From: Olsenella profusa
GTDB lineage: Bacteria; Actinomycetota; Coriobacteriia; Coriobacteriales; Atopobiaceae
DNA: 37,058 nucleotides
Assembly: GCF_016900315.1 (NCBI RefSeq)
Contig: NZ_JACSNQ010000020.1
Location: forward strand, 1-37,058
Direction: 5' to 3'
Shown here: positions 1 to 8,693 of the stretch, piece after piece
Layout of the letters: every line of letters begins with the position of its first letter
How positions within the stretch are numbered: the first letter of the stretch is position 1
Made by a program: the position numbers and the translations under genes
Notes under the pieces: generated by a model
What the model saw: only the letters and a program-made list of their open reading frames with translations
Told to the model about the DNA's origin: nothing
Database searches by the model: none

Positions 1-37
1 GGACGGAGGAAGTGTCTCCGCTCCGTCCCCCTGTCAC
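1..37. repeat. GTGACA-type hairpin repeat, inverted copy cut by window edge
   Basis: This stretch is the reverse complement of most of the hairpin element at 1469-1514, with one or two differences. It reads GGACGGAGGAAGTG into CTCCGTCCCCCTGTCAC. It is incomplete because the window starts inside it. It lies just left of a second, direct-orientation partial copy at 58-88. Confidence 0.7.
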
Positions 38-57
38 CCCCACCCCTGTCACCCCAC

Positions 58-88
58 GAGCGGTGACACTTCCTCCGTCCCCCTGTCA
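58..88. repeat. 31-bp direct repeat, left copy
   Basis: Positions 58-88 match 1483-1513 at 30 of 31 bases; the single difference is C versus T near the right end. The core is GGTGACACTTCCTCCGTCC. The two copies bracket the GH3 gene fragment. Together with the inverted copy at 1-37 they form a small dispersed repeat family of unknown function. Confidence 0.8.
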
Positions 89-116
89 TCCGGTCGCACT
101 TGGTGAGGTAGATGCG

Positions 117-1430
117 ATGGATGACGTGCTCGACAGCAGGTCCTTCTCGCTTGATGAGCGCGAGGTCTTCGACGAGTCCAACCCTCGCGAGAGCGACGAG
201 GCTGCGGCCACGAGTCGGCTCTCCGACATCGCGGGCGACGTGACGCACCTCTCGCGCGCCGGCGGCTTCGCCAACTACGCGGAGGCGTGCGCGCCTGCCG
301 CGAACACCGAGATGTCTGACGGGCAGCGCGCCGAGTATCACCTCAACAGCAACTTTGACTACACGACCTATCTTGACCCCGACGCCGTGATGCCCACGAC
401 GGGCGCCGACAACGGCCTCACGCTGGCCGACCTTCGCGACGCGGACTATGACGACCCGCGCTGGGACCAGCTGCTTGACCAGATGTCCGTCGACGAGATG
501 GTCAACCTCATCTCGATGTTCGGCTACCAGACGCCTGCCGTGGAGTCCGTGGGCAAGGTCCAGACAATCGACGCGGATGGCCCCACGGCCATCAACCAGA
601 ACTTCACCGGCGAAGGGTCCATCGGCCTGCCGATTCCGGTGGTCATCGCCTCCACCTGGAGCCCCGACCTTCAGTACGAGTACGGCGAGATCATGGGCCA
701 GATGTGCCGCGAGATGGGCGTCGAGGGCTGGTATGCCCCCGGCGTGAATATCCACCGCTCCGCCTTTGGCGCGCGCAACTACGAGTTCTACTCCGAGGAC
801 GGCACGCTGTCCGGCCTGATCGCCGCCCGGGCGGTCGAGGGCGCCAAGTCCAAGGGCGTCTATGCCTACGTCAAGTACTTCGCACTCTACGACGGAAACG
901 CCAAGATGGTGTGCGTGTGGGCCGACGAGCAGGCCGCGCGCGAGATCTACCTGCGCGCCTTCGAGATCCCGGTCAAGGAGGCCGGTGCCAAAGCCGTCAT
1001 GGTCTCCTGGAACTTCCTCGGGACCAAGTGGTCTGGCGAGAGCTCCGAGCTCATGAACGACATCCTGCGCGGCGAGTGGGGCTTCCGCGGCATGGCGCTC
1101 ACCGACTTCTTCCGCAACAACGGCCACGGCTTCATGAACGCCGACGCGGCACTTGCCAACGGCGTGGACGCGATGCTCTCCACCTACGGCGGCGGCCCCA
1201 ACGTGCCGGCTGACGTGACGGATGCGTCCACAGTCCAGTACATGCGTCACGCCAGCAAGAACATCATGTACACGGTGGTGTCAAGCTGGGCCTACGAGGA
1301 TGATGCGGCCGACGTCGGGCTGGCCGGCTGGCAGATGGTTGCGATCGGTGTGGCCGTCGTGCTGGCTGCCGTGCTGGTCGGCTGCGAGGTCCTGACGGTT
1401 CGAGGCTACAGGAGGCGTCTCTCCGCGTAG
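117..1430 (+). pseudogene. 5'-truncated, permuted GH3 beta-glucosidase-like remnant with C-terminal membrane anchor
   Basis: The 437 residues from ATG 117 (weak GAGG site upstream) resemble the C-terminal half of circularly permuted GH3 glycosidases, in which the (alpha/beta)8 domain comes last. Visible are the end of the fibronectin-like domain, the region DADGPTA...GLPIP, the GRNYEFYSEDG motif, and GMALTDFF with the nucleophile-type Asp near residue 330. A membrane helix and a basic tail (RGYRRRL) end the protein. The N-terminal GH3 C-domain with the acid/base residue is absent. The usual K-H-F motif reads K-Y-F (Tyr about 254) and the following N-D pair is altered, so activity is unlikely. 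The frame stays open 5' to position 12 through repeat DNA, so the break appears to lie at the repeat. It could be a cryptic expressed fragment, but decay is the simpler reading. Confidence 0.75.
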
Positions 1431-1468
1431 CGTGGCGGGTGCGATAGTCGCTCACTACCGAACGCACT

Positions 1469-1514
1469 GTGACAGGGGGACGGAGCGGTGACACTTCCTC
1501 CGTCCCTCTGTCAC
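1469..1514. repeat. 46-bp hairpin repeat between GH3 remnant and dedA; possible bidirectional terminator
   Basis: The arms GTGACAGGGGGACGG (1469-1483) and CCGTCCCTCTGTCAC (1500-1514) pair at 14 of 15 positions around a 16-nt loop. The right part is the second copy of the 31-bp direct repeat found at 58-88. The dedA stop codon (1511-1513) lies inside the right arm. As it sits between converging genes it may end both transcripts, although no long T-run follows. Confidence 0.75.
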
Positions 1515-2149
1515 CGCTCTGCGCGCTGCTCCTTGACGGCGGGGATGATGCGCTTGACTACCCAGAAGGCGATGACTACCACGACGATGGCGATGATGAC
1601 GTACTTGACCACGTCGGAGACCCACTCGGCCTGCGCGGAGACGGTGGCCCACGCGCTGCCGGCCGCCGCGCCAAGCGAGACGAGCACGGTGTTCCAGACG
1701 GCGGAGCCCACGAGCGTGTAGAGGGTGAAGCGCACGGGGTTCATCTTGGCGGTCCCTGCGGGGATTGAGATGAGGCTGCGCACCACCGGCACGCAGCGGC
1801 AGATGAGGACCGTGACCTGGCCCTTGCGGTCGAACCAGCCCACCGCGCTCTCCACGTCCTCGGGCTTGAAGCCCAGCAGGCGCATCGGGCGCGTGCCGAA
1901 GAAGCGGGTGAGGCGCTCGCGCGAGAGCAGGCGTCCCACGCCGTAGAGGATGAACGCCCCGACCACGGACCCGACAGTGGCCGCGATGACGGTGAGCGGC
2001 AGCGTCATGTCCGTCGTGGTGGTGAAGAAGCCCGAGAGCGGCAGGATGACCTCGCTGGGGATGGGCGGGAAGACGTTCTCAAAGAGGATGAGCCCGGCCA
2101 CGGCCAGGTAGCCGAACTGGTTGATGAACTCGTAGAACGCGGACTCCAT
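1511..2149 (-). CDS. DedA family integral membrane protein
   Basis: This 212-residue protein has the length and layout of the DedA/SNARE-associated family, membrane proteins implicated in undecaprenyl phosphate or phospholipid movement and in envelope homeostasis. Family motifs seen are FENVFPPIPSEVILPLSG near residues 23-40 (re-entrant loop with the conserved Glu) and RCVPVVRSLISIPAG near 117-131, matching the usual R-F-x-P-x-x-R consensus with Cys in place of Phe. Hydrophobic segments follow both motifs, and a C-terminal helix ends in a basic tail. The start at 2149 has a strong AAGGAG site 7 bases upstream. A GATAAT hexamer at 2183-2188 on the same strand is a possible -10 box. The gene stands alone, with the adhesin gene upstream in the same direction. 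The exact lipid substrate cannot be told from sequence. Confidence 0.9.
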   Translation of the reverse strand: MESAFYEFINQFGYLAVAGLILFENVFPPIPSEVILPLSGFFTTTTDMTLPLTVIAATVGSVVGAFILYGVGRLLSRERLTRFFGTRPMRLLGFKPEDVESAVGWFDRKGQVTVLICRCVPVVRSLISIPAGTAKMNPVRFTLYTLVGSAVWNTVLVSLGAAAGSAWATVSAQAEWVSDVVKYVIIAIVVVVIAFWVVKRIIPAVKEQRAER

Positions 2150-2239
2150 GGAGCTCCTTCGTCTTGGCGTCAGTGCCCATCAATTATCCCCACACGTGGC
2201 CCCCCTTACGAATAAAACAGCGTATGCACAGATACGCCC

Positions 2240-2252
2240 GGCGAGAAGGACC
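2240..2252. repeat. Dispersed 13-bp motif GGCGAGAAGGACC
   Basis: This copy of the recurring motif lies in the gap between dedA and the adhesin gene. It is followed about 60 bases later by GGTCCTTCGCG, a partial inverted copy, so a long-range stem is possible. See the finding on the dispersed motif. Confidence 0.6.
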
Positions 2253-2335
2253 TGGGCAGCGAGAGGGGCTAGGCGTCCGGGGAGGCGCGAGCGGCCCGCG
2301 AGCGACTCCGGTCCTTCGCGCGCGGCGAGAGGGGC

Positions 2336-2366
2336 GGAGGGGCCCGGAAAACTCTCGGGCCCCTCC
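2336..2366 (-). terminator. Hairpin downstream of adhesin gene
   Basis: A perfect 11-bp stem (GGAGGGGCCCG / CGGGCCCCTCC) with a 9-nt loop lies 29 bases past the adhesin stop codon. It is well placed as a terminator, but the bases after the stem on the minus strand have no T-run, so intrinsic termination may be weak. Confidence 0.5.
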
Positions 2367-2394
2367 TGGCGCATGCCTCTGCCCCGCGTGCGGC

Positions 2395-5300
2395 CTAGCC
2401 GTCGAGTCTCTGGTGGCGCCTGCGAAGCAGACCGGTGAGCCCGCCCACGCCGGCAAGGCCTACGCCGGCCGCGCAGATCGTTGCGGCGATGCTGGCCGGC
2501 TCGCCCGTGTTCGGCATGCCCGAGGCGGGCTCGGAGACGTCCTGCTCGGGCTCCTCGGGAGCGGGGACCCTGAGCGTCTGCGCCGCGTCGTTGATGTCGG
2601 CGTGAAGCGCGAGGGTCACGCCCGCCTGGCGAAGCTCCTCGAAGAAGACGACCTCCCGCCCGGCGAGCACGTCCGCGTCAACGGTGAGCGAGAGCTCGAC
2701 GTCCATCTCCGCCGCCTCGGCCACAAACGTCTTCGTCGCGGTTATCGCGGACCCGTCGGCACCCGTCAGCTCGCCGAGGTCGGTGACCTCACCGTTCTCG
2801 TCTCGCCCCTTGGCGTGGAGTGTGGCGACTAGCTCGTAGGTCTCCCCGACGGAGAGGTTGCCCACGTGGACCGTGTCGGTGACGACCTGCTCACTCTCTG
2901 CGGGAAGCTCCTGGGTCCCGGTGGACTCGGCCATGGCCTGCGTGGAGACCGATGGCACGTGAAGGGTCTGGTAGGCGTCCTCGACGTCCGCGTGCGCGGC
3001 AAGCAGGATGCCGTTCTTGTCGTAGAGCTCCTCGAAGGCAACGGTGTCTCGCCCGGCGAGCCCGCTTGCGTCGTAGGGGATCTCCACCTCGACGCTCATG
3101 CTCGCCTGGTCGGCCACGAACTCAACCTCGGCCGTGGCCTCGCCGCCGTCCGCCCCGGCGAGGGTGCCCCCGTCGGTGACGGCGCCGTCTTCGGAGACGT
3201 CCTTGGCATGGACGGTGCCCCTGAGCAGGTACCTCTCGCCAGGGACGAGGCCCGAGAGGCCCACGGTGTCAACAAGCGTCTGTCCGGTGGCCTCGGGGCT
3301 CGTACTGGTCCCGGTTGCCGCGTTGGCGGCGAGCGTGGTAACGGCGGGCAGGGAGACGGACTGGTCCTCGTCCCCGGCGTCGTCGTGCGTGGCCACCACG
3401 GCGTCGCCCTCGAGCAGCGTCTCCGCCGCGTTGACGGTGCGGCCGGCGAGCTCAGAGCCGTCCACCTCGAAGGTCAGCTGGACCTCCATCTGCTGGTCGG
3501 TGGCCTCGAAGGTGATCTCCGCCTCGGCGATCTTCTCGCCGGGGACGGGCGCCCCGCCCTCGTCCACGTCAACCACGCGCAGGGTGCCGCGCACGGTGTA
3601 GGTCCTCCCGACCACAAGGCCGCTCAGCGCCGCCGTGTCCGTGACCGTCGAGCGGTCGTAGCCGGGCGCGTTGTGGGAGGCGGTGACGTCGGAGAGCAGG
3701 GTGGTCCTGATCTCGGGCGTCTCCTCCTCGACGACCTCGTCGTCCATCGTCCCCAGGTCGAGGTTCACGGCGTGGCGGGAAACGCTTACGCGCGTGGAGA
3801 CGAGCCGGTGCCCCTCGTTGGCGGCACAGGGAAGTTCCTCGAGCAGGTAGGTGTCGAAGGGGAGCGCGCCAAGCTCGTCGTCAGGGACGGTCGTGGCGTC
3901 CGTGCGGCCGCTGAACCACACGCCTGCCGCGCTGTCGAGCAGGGCGTCGTCCACGGTCCCGTCCTCACGAAGGGCGGCATCGTTGGCGTTGGTCGCGCTT
4001 TCGTGCGAGTTCCAGGAGGCCTCCGTGTTGAGCATGCCGTTCTCGTCGGTCATGACGAGGTGCCACTCGCCGGTGGTCTGGCTGGTCAGGCGGAAGGGGA
4101 CGTGTGCCATGCGGCTCTGCGTGCCCTCCTCCGCCTTGACGAGGGAGATGTCCCCGCGGACGACCTGGTCGGCGACCGCGTCCTCGTCACGGGAGAGGTC
4201 CACTACCACGCCCTCCTCGCGCACCTCGAAGGTGCGGGACCAGTCATCGTTCGGCAGGTACCCCATGGGGGCGAGGGCCTCGGTGACGGTGTAGGTGCCG
4301 TAGGGCAGGGCGTCTCCCGCCGTGGCGGCGCGGCCCTCCTCGTCGGTCACGAGGGTGCAGACGACCTCGCCCGTCTCGTAGGTGGCCCCGTCCACGACCA
4401 CGGCGCCCTTGGACTCGTTGACCACCTCGAACTGCGCACCGGCGAGCGTCGCCCCGCCAAGCGGCCTGGACGCGCTTTCGCTCCCGCCGTGGCCCTCCTG
4501 GACCTGGAGCTCGCGGTCGGTCTTGCGGACGCTGACGCCCCCGCGCACGACCTCATCCGCCGTGGCGTCGGCCGGTCCGGTAAGGTCGCTCACCTGTCCG
4601 TCCGCCCGTATCTGGACGGTGCGGGACCACTCGTCGTTGGCCTGGTAGCCCTCGGGTGCCACGCTCTCGCGGACCTCGTAGGTGCCGTAGGGCAGGGCAT
4701 TCGCCGCCGTTGCCGCCGTGCCGTCCTCGCCGGTCCTGATGGTGGCGACGACCTCGCCGGGCTGGTGAGACTCGCCGTCCACGAGCACGGCCGCCGCCGA
4801 GCGGTTCACGATTTCAAACTCGGCGCCGGCGAGCGTGGCGTCGCCCTGGGGAAGGGAGGCGTCCCAGTCCGCGTCGACCTTGCGGACGGAGACCCCGCCG
4901 CGCACGATGGGCTCGGGGAGGCTCTCAAGGGTCACCACCTGGCCGTCCTCGCGAATCTCAAAGGTCTGGGACCACCCCTCGTTGACGAGGTAGCCCTCCG
5001 ACGCCTCCCGCTCGCGCGCCTCGTAGGTGCCAAAGGGGAGCGCGCGTGCCGCGGTGACCGCGGAGCCGTCGCCTTCGGTCTCGATGGTGGCCACGACGTC
5101 ACCGGGCTGGTAGAGCACGCCGTCCACGAGCACGGCGGAGTCGCTCCGGTTGTAGATGTCGAGGACGGCGCCGGCGAGCGTGGCGTCGCCCTGGGCGGTG
5201 GCCTCGGAGAGCTCGCCGTCCACCTTCACGACGGCCCCGGCCCCGCGCGCCACGTCCTCGGGCAGCTCCGCGGCCTCCACCACGACGCCGTCCTGCTGCA

Positions 5301-7002
5301 CGGAGACGGTGACGGACCACTCCTCGTTCAGCAGGTAGCCGTTGGGAGCGCTCTTCTCGCTGAGCCGGTAGGTCCCGTAGGGGAGGTCGTGGGCTCCCGT
5401 CGCGGCGGTGCCGTCCGTGCCCGTGACGATGGTCATGACCTCCTGGCCGGGCTCGTAGCTCACGCCGCCCACCACCACCGCGGACCTGGACTCGTTGACG
5501 ATGGAGATGACGGCGCCGGCAAGCGTGGCGTCGCCCTGGGCGACGCCCTCCGCGAGCTCGTGGTCGATCTTGGGAACGCTGACGCCGCCGGAGACGACCG
5601 CGTCCTCCTGTGCGGACTCCGCCAGCACGGTGACGAGCTCGCCGGTTCCGGAGCCGGTGACCTGTACGAGGCTCACGGGTGCGTCCTCGGGCAGCAGGTA
5701 GCCGTTGGGCGCCTTGGTCTCCTGGACGGTCAGCGTGCCGAGCGGCACGGTGGCGCGCCCGTCGGAGGTCAGGTAGAGGTCGTCCCCCGAGACGAGGTAG
5801 GTCGCGGGATCGGACTGCGCAAGCGCGAGCGAGGTCCTGCCCTCGGCGTCCGTTCGGAGCACCCAGGTGCGCACAGGCGTCTCGGGCAGCTCGGCCACGG
5901 ACCCGAAGAGGCCCGCGTAGTAGCTGACCGTGAACTCGGCCCCCTCCAGCGTGGCGTCTCCCTGGGCCGCCGCGCCGCTCACGGCGTCAAGCTTCCGCAC
6001 GGCCATCCCCACGTCGCTCTGCGGCGTCTCCGCGGCGGAGACGCGCGTTGTGGCCCCGCTGCCCACGGACACCGGGTAGACAGTCGGGTCGAGCGAGAAG
6101 CCCGGCGAGGGCGTGACCTCGCGCACGTAGTAGGTGCCGACGGGAAGGCCGCCCGCCGAGGCGGAGCCACTCTCGTCGGTGGTCATCGTGGCCACCTGGG
6201 TCTGGCAGCCCTCGTCCGAGTAGACGCCGTAGACGGCGCCGGCCAGGCTGTAGAGGTCGTTGCCGTCCGTCACCTCCGGGCTGGCGCTCGCCTTCTGGAG
6301 GGCGATGGAGCCGGCGGGGTTGGTGCGGGTTAGCATTGACTGCGTGGCGCCGTTGGGGCTCGGCCAGAACACGGCGCATCCCGCGCAGGCTCCGCCACCG
6401 CCGGCCGCGGCGTAGGCGTCCGCCTCGCTGACCAGCTGGCGGACCACGCGCGCCACGTCGGCGTAGGTGCGCGTGAGCTCGTCCTCCACCTCGGCGTGCG
6501 AGCCTCCCACGTCAGGCAGCACGAGCCAGAGGGCATACTGCGTGGCCACGTAGAACTTGCCCGGCGTGAGCCCGTATCCCTCGGTCGCGTCGCTTGAGTA
6601 GCCGTGGTAGAGCACGTAGTCGACGCGGGGGTCGTTCAGCGGGCGGCCTCCGGTGAAGGTCGTGCCCACCGACGGCGTGGAGAGCGTCTTCGCGGCGCAC
6701 CATCCCACGCCGTCCGAGGTGCCGCCACCGGAGACGGTGAAGCTCTGGAAGTTGCGGAAGGTCGCCGTGATGTCGGGCCAGTCCTGGATGTCGGTCACGC
6801 CCGTGATCGTCATCGTGCCGAGGTCCGCCGCCTCGGCCGGTGCCTGGGGCGCCGCCCCCAGCACCCCGAGCACCTGCGAGAGCGCCAGCGCGAGCGCCAC
6901 GAGCAGCGCTCGCACGCGCCCCCGCGCACCTCTCGGCGCCGTGTTCGGGGTCCTTGCCGACCCCCTGTGCCCTCGCGTCCCGCGAGGTCTTGTGCATGCC
7001 AT
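2395..7002 (-). CDS. LPXTG-type surface adhesin with thioester, Cna-B and T-Q ester-bond domains
   Basis: The start at 7002 is chosen over the ATG at 7029 because AAGGGAG lies 7 bases before it. The 1535 residues begin with a basic signal peptide (hydrophobic core about 32-50). A thioester domain follows: Cys102 in GWCAAK and Gln155 in VATQYALW fit the Cys-Gln thioester pair that binds host surfaces covalently. About seven SpaA/Cna-B-like domains come next, with near-repeated YGTYxVxE...APxGY motifs carrying the Glu that catalyses Lys-Asn isopeptide bonds. Three VaFE/T-Q domains follow, each ending in a D-x-x-Q motif of the Thr-Gln ester-bond family. The C-terminus has MPNTG (1496-1500), a hydrophobic helix and RRRHQ, a sortase substrate signal. 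The protein would be a stiff stalk displaying a covalent adhesive tip. No pilin motif or linked sortase gene is seen nearby. Confidence 0.9.
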   Translation of the reverse strand: MACTRPRGTRGHRGSARTPNTAPRGARGRVRALLVALALALSQVLGVLGAAPQAPAEAADLGTMTITGVTDIQDWPDITATFRNFQSFTVSGGGTSDGVGWCAAKTLSTPSVGTTFTGGRPLNDPRVDYVLYHGYSSDATEGYGLTPGKFYVATQYALWLVLPDVGGSHAEVEDELTRTYADVARVVRQLVSEADAYAAAGGGGACAGCAVFWPSPNGATQSMLTRTNPAGSIALQKASASPEVTDGNDLYSLAGAVYGVYSDEGCQTQVATMTTDESGSASAGGLPVGTYYVREVTPSPGFSLDPTVYPVSVGSGATTRVSAAETPQSDVGMAVRKLDAVSGAAAQGDATLEGAEFTVSYYAGLFGSVAELPETPVRTWVLRTDAEGRTSLALAQSDPATYLVSGDDLYLTSDGRATVPLGTLTVQETKAPNGYLLPEDAPVSLVQVTGSGTGELVTVLAESAQEDAVVSGGVSVPKIDHELAEGVAQGDATLAGAVISIVNESRSAVVVGGVSYEPGQEVMTIVTGTDGTAATGAHDLPYGTYRLSEKSAPNGYLLNEEWSVTVSVQQDGVVVEAAELPEDVARGAGAVVKVDGELSEATAQGDATLAGAVLDIYNRSDSAVLVDGVLYQPGDVVATIETEGDGSAVTAARALPFGTYEAREREASEGYLVNEGWSQTFEIREDGQVVTLESLPEPIVRGGVSVRKVDADWDASLPQGDATLAGAEFEIVNRSAAAVLVDGESHQPGEVVATIRTGEDGTAATAANALPYGTYEVRESVAPEGYQANDEWSRTVQIRADGQVSDLTGPADATADEVVRGGVSVRKTDRELQVQEGHGGSESASRPLGGATLAGAQFEVVNESKGAVVVDGATYETGEVVCTLVTDEEGRAATAGDALPYGTYTVTEALAPMGYLPNDDWSRTFEVREEGVVVDLSRDEDAVADQVVRGDISLVKAEEGTQSRMAHVPFRLTSQTTGEWHLVMTDENGMLNTEASWNSHESATNANDAALREDGTVDDALLDSAAGVWFSGRTDATTVPDDELGALPFDTYLLEELPCAANEGHRLVSTRVSVSRHAVNLDLGTMDDEVVEEETPEIRTTLLSDVTASHNAPGYDRSTVTDTAALSGLVVGRTYTVRGTLRVVDVDEGGAPVPGEKIAEAEITFEATDQQMEVQLTFEVDGSELAGRTVNAAETLLEGDAVVATHDDAGDEDQSVSLPAVTTLAANAATGTSTSPEATGQTLVDTVGLSGLVPGERYLLRGTVHAKDVSEDGAVTDGGTLAGADGGEATAEVEFVADQASMSVEVEIPYDASGLAGRDTVAFEELYDKNGILLAAHADVEDAYQTLHVPSVSTQAMAESTGTQELPAESEQVVTDTVHVGNLSVGETYELVATLHAKGRDENGEVTDLGELTGADGSAITATKTFVAEAAEMDVELSLTVDADVLAGREVVFFEELRQAGVTLALHADINDAAQTLRVPAPEEPEQDVSEPASGMPNTGEPASIAATICAAGVGLAGVGGLTGLLRRRHQRLDG

Positions 7003-7249
7003 GTACGTCTCCCTTCTGATCGCGGCCATGGTGGGGGAGGGAGCGTAGCAGGGGGTCTCGCACGTCTGTCTGCAGGCAGCCTTACGGGAGCCTGACGGGG
7101 CAGCTAACGGGTGCTGTGGGGCCGTGGAGGTTTGAGAACGTATCGGCAGGCGGCCTCCGCGCAGCCGGCGGGCGGCGTGGCGGCGAAGGCGCGGCGTTCC
7201 GGGCGCGCCCGCGGCGGCGCGTGCGGGCGGAGGGCGGCCGGGGCACAGG

Positions 7250-7283
7250 AAAACGGGGTCGTGCCGACCTCGGCACGACCCCG
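7250..7283 (-). terminator. Intrinsic terminator of the alcohol dehydrogenase gene
   Basis: A perfect 13-bp stem (7254-7266 with 7271-7283) with a 4-nt loop is followed on the minus strand by TTTT. It lies about 50 bases beyond the stop codon at 7333, which is the standard layout of an intrinsic terminator. Confidence 0.85.
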
Positions 7284-7308
7284 TGCTGTCTCCGCCTGCC
7301 CGGCGGCA

Positions 7309-7321
7309 GGTTCTTCTCGCC
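7309..7321. repeat. Dispersed motif GGTTCTTCTCGCC
   Basis: An exact copy of the recurring 13-mer lies just beyond the alcohol dehydrogenase stop codon. It is preceded by CGGCGGCA, in keeping with the looser upstream consensus CTGCCGGC shared by other copies. Confidence 0.65.
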
Positions 7322-7332
7322 AGCCCGGACCC

Positions 7333-8568
7333 TTACAGGGCGGACTCGTAGATGGCCCGGGCGTCGTCCATCGTGAGGCGCCTGAGCTCGCCGAACTCCG
7401 CGCCCTTGTTCTGCCTGAGCGTGGCGAGCAGGTCCGGGATCTGCTCGGCCGTCACGCCGAGCTCGCCCAGGGTGCGCGGCATACCCAGGGAGACGAAGAA
7501 GTCCTGCAGCGCGTCGATCGTGGCCTCCGCGGCGTCGCGGGTGGCCTCCTCGGGCGTCACGTCAACGCCGTCTGCCTGCGGGTCCACCGGCTCGATGCCA
7601 AAGACGTCGCGCCCGAAGGAGAGGATGCGCTCCGGAGCCGACTGCCAGACGTAGCGCAGCCACGCGGGGAAGATCACCGCGAGGCCGGCGCCGTGCGTGA
7701 TGCGGGCGTCGTGCGCGGAGAGCTCGTGCTCCAGGCCGTGGCTCTCCCAGCCGCCGGCGCGCCCGGCGGGGTTGGCGCTGCGCCCAATGCCGGCGAGGTC
7801 GTTGTGGGCGAGGGTGCCGGCCCACATGATGTTGGCGCGGGCGTCGTAGTCGGTGGGGTCGGCCAGGGCGCGCGGGGCCTCCTCGATGAGCGCGCGGACG
7901 AGCCCGCAGGCGATGTTGTCCGTCACGGGCACGGGGCCGGCGGCGGAGAAGTAGCGCTCCATGACGTGGGCGATCATGTCCGTGACGCCGGCCGCGGTCT
8001 GGTACGCGGGCAGCGAGAAGGTGAGCTCGGGGTCCATGATCGCGAGGACGGGGCGGTGGAGCTCGGTGGAGAGGCCGCGCTTGAGCTGGAGCTCGTCGTT
8101 GGTGATGACGGCAGACGCACTGGACTCGGAGCCGGCGGCCGGGATGGTGAGCACGCTTGCCACGGCCGGACGGCCCTCGGCGACGGGCTTGGCGGCGCCG
8201 GAGAAGAGGTCCCAGACGTCGCCTTCGTAGGGGACGCCGAGCGAGATCGCCTTGGCCGTGTCGATGACTGAGCCGCCGCCCACGCCCAGCACCAGGTCCA
8301 CGCCGGCTGCACGCGCGGTGGCCACGCCCTCGCGCACGAGGCCCACCTCGGGGTTGGGGCGCACGCCGGAGAGCTCCGTGTGCGCGATGCCGGCCGCCTC
8401 GAGCGAGGCCAGCACGCGCGCGAGCGTGCCGGTGCGCACCACCGAGCCCTGGCCGTAGACCACGAGCGCGTTGCGGTAGCCCATCGCGGCGAGCTCGGCG
8501 CCGGTGCGGTCGCAGACGCCGCGGCCGAAGACGAACTTGGTGGGGGAGCAGAACGTGAAGTCGTTCAT
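7333..8568 (-). CDS. Iron-containing alcohol dehydrogenase (YqhD/BDH type)
   Basis: The start at 8568 (411 residues) is preferred over 8595 because GAAAGGA lies at good spacing before it. The protein is full length for group III, metal-dependent alcohol dehydrogenases that reduce aldehydes such as butyraldehyde with NAD(P)H. The nucleotide-binding motif GGGSVIDTAK is at residues 97-106. Metal ligands can be placed at Asp197 and His201 (TDMIAH), His277 (ESHGLEH) and His292 (ITHGAG). The N-terminus (FTFCSPTKFVFGRG) and the PNPE motif are typical of the butanol dehydrogenase / YqhD branch. The gene is monocistronic, with a clear terminator downstream. Substrate and cofactor preference cannot be fixed by eye; fermentative aldehyde reduction or detoxification is likely. 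Confidence 0.9.
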   Translation of the reverse strand: MNDFTFCSPTKFVFGRGVCDRTGAELAAMGYRNALVVYGQGSVVRTGTLARVLASLEAAGIAHTELSGVRPNPEVGLVREGVATARAAGVDLVLGVGGGSVIDTAKAISLGVPYEGDVWDLFSGAAKPVAEGRPAVASVLTIPAAGSESSASAVITNDELQLKRGLSTELHRPVLAIMDPELTFSLPAYQTAAGVTDMIAHVMERYFSAAGPVPVTDNIACGLVRALIEEAPRALADPTDYDARANIMWAGTLAHNDLAGIGRSANPAGRAGGWESHGLEHELSAHDARITHGAGLAVIFPAWLRYVWQSAPERILSFGRDVFGIEPVDPQADGVDVTPEEATRDAAEATIDALQDFFVSLGMPRTLGELGVTAEQIPDLLATLRQNKGAEFGELRRLTMDDARAIYESAL

Positions 8569-8669
8569 GGGGGTCCTTTCGTCGGGTGCCGGCACGGCCG
8601 GCCTGCCGAGAAGAGCTTAGCGCTTGCGACGGCGCGGCGGGCGGGAAGGGCACTGCGCTGCCGGCTGCG

Positions 8670-8682
8670 GGTTCTTCTCGCC
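8670..8682. repeat. Dispersed motif GGTTCTTCTCGCC
   Basis: An exact copy lies in the gap between the end of hicB and the alcohol dehydrogenase start. It is preceded by CTGCCGGCTGC, matching the extended consensus. Orientation is the same as at 7309, so the two copies flank the alcohol dehydrogenase gene as direct repeats. Confidence 0.65.
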
Positions 8683-8693
8683 GTCTCTCCCGG

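Noticed and set aside
2866..6333. A 1155-codon open frame on the plus strand
   Set aside because: It is antisense to the adhesin gene. Its product is Gly/Val/His/Arg-rich without domains, a by-product of GC-rich repeated Cna-B codons on the other strand.
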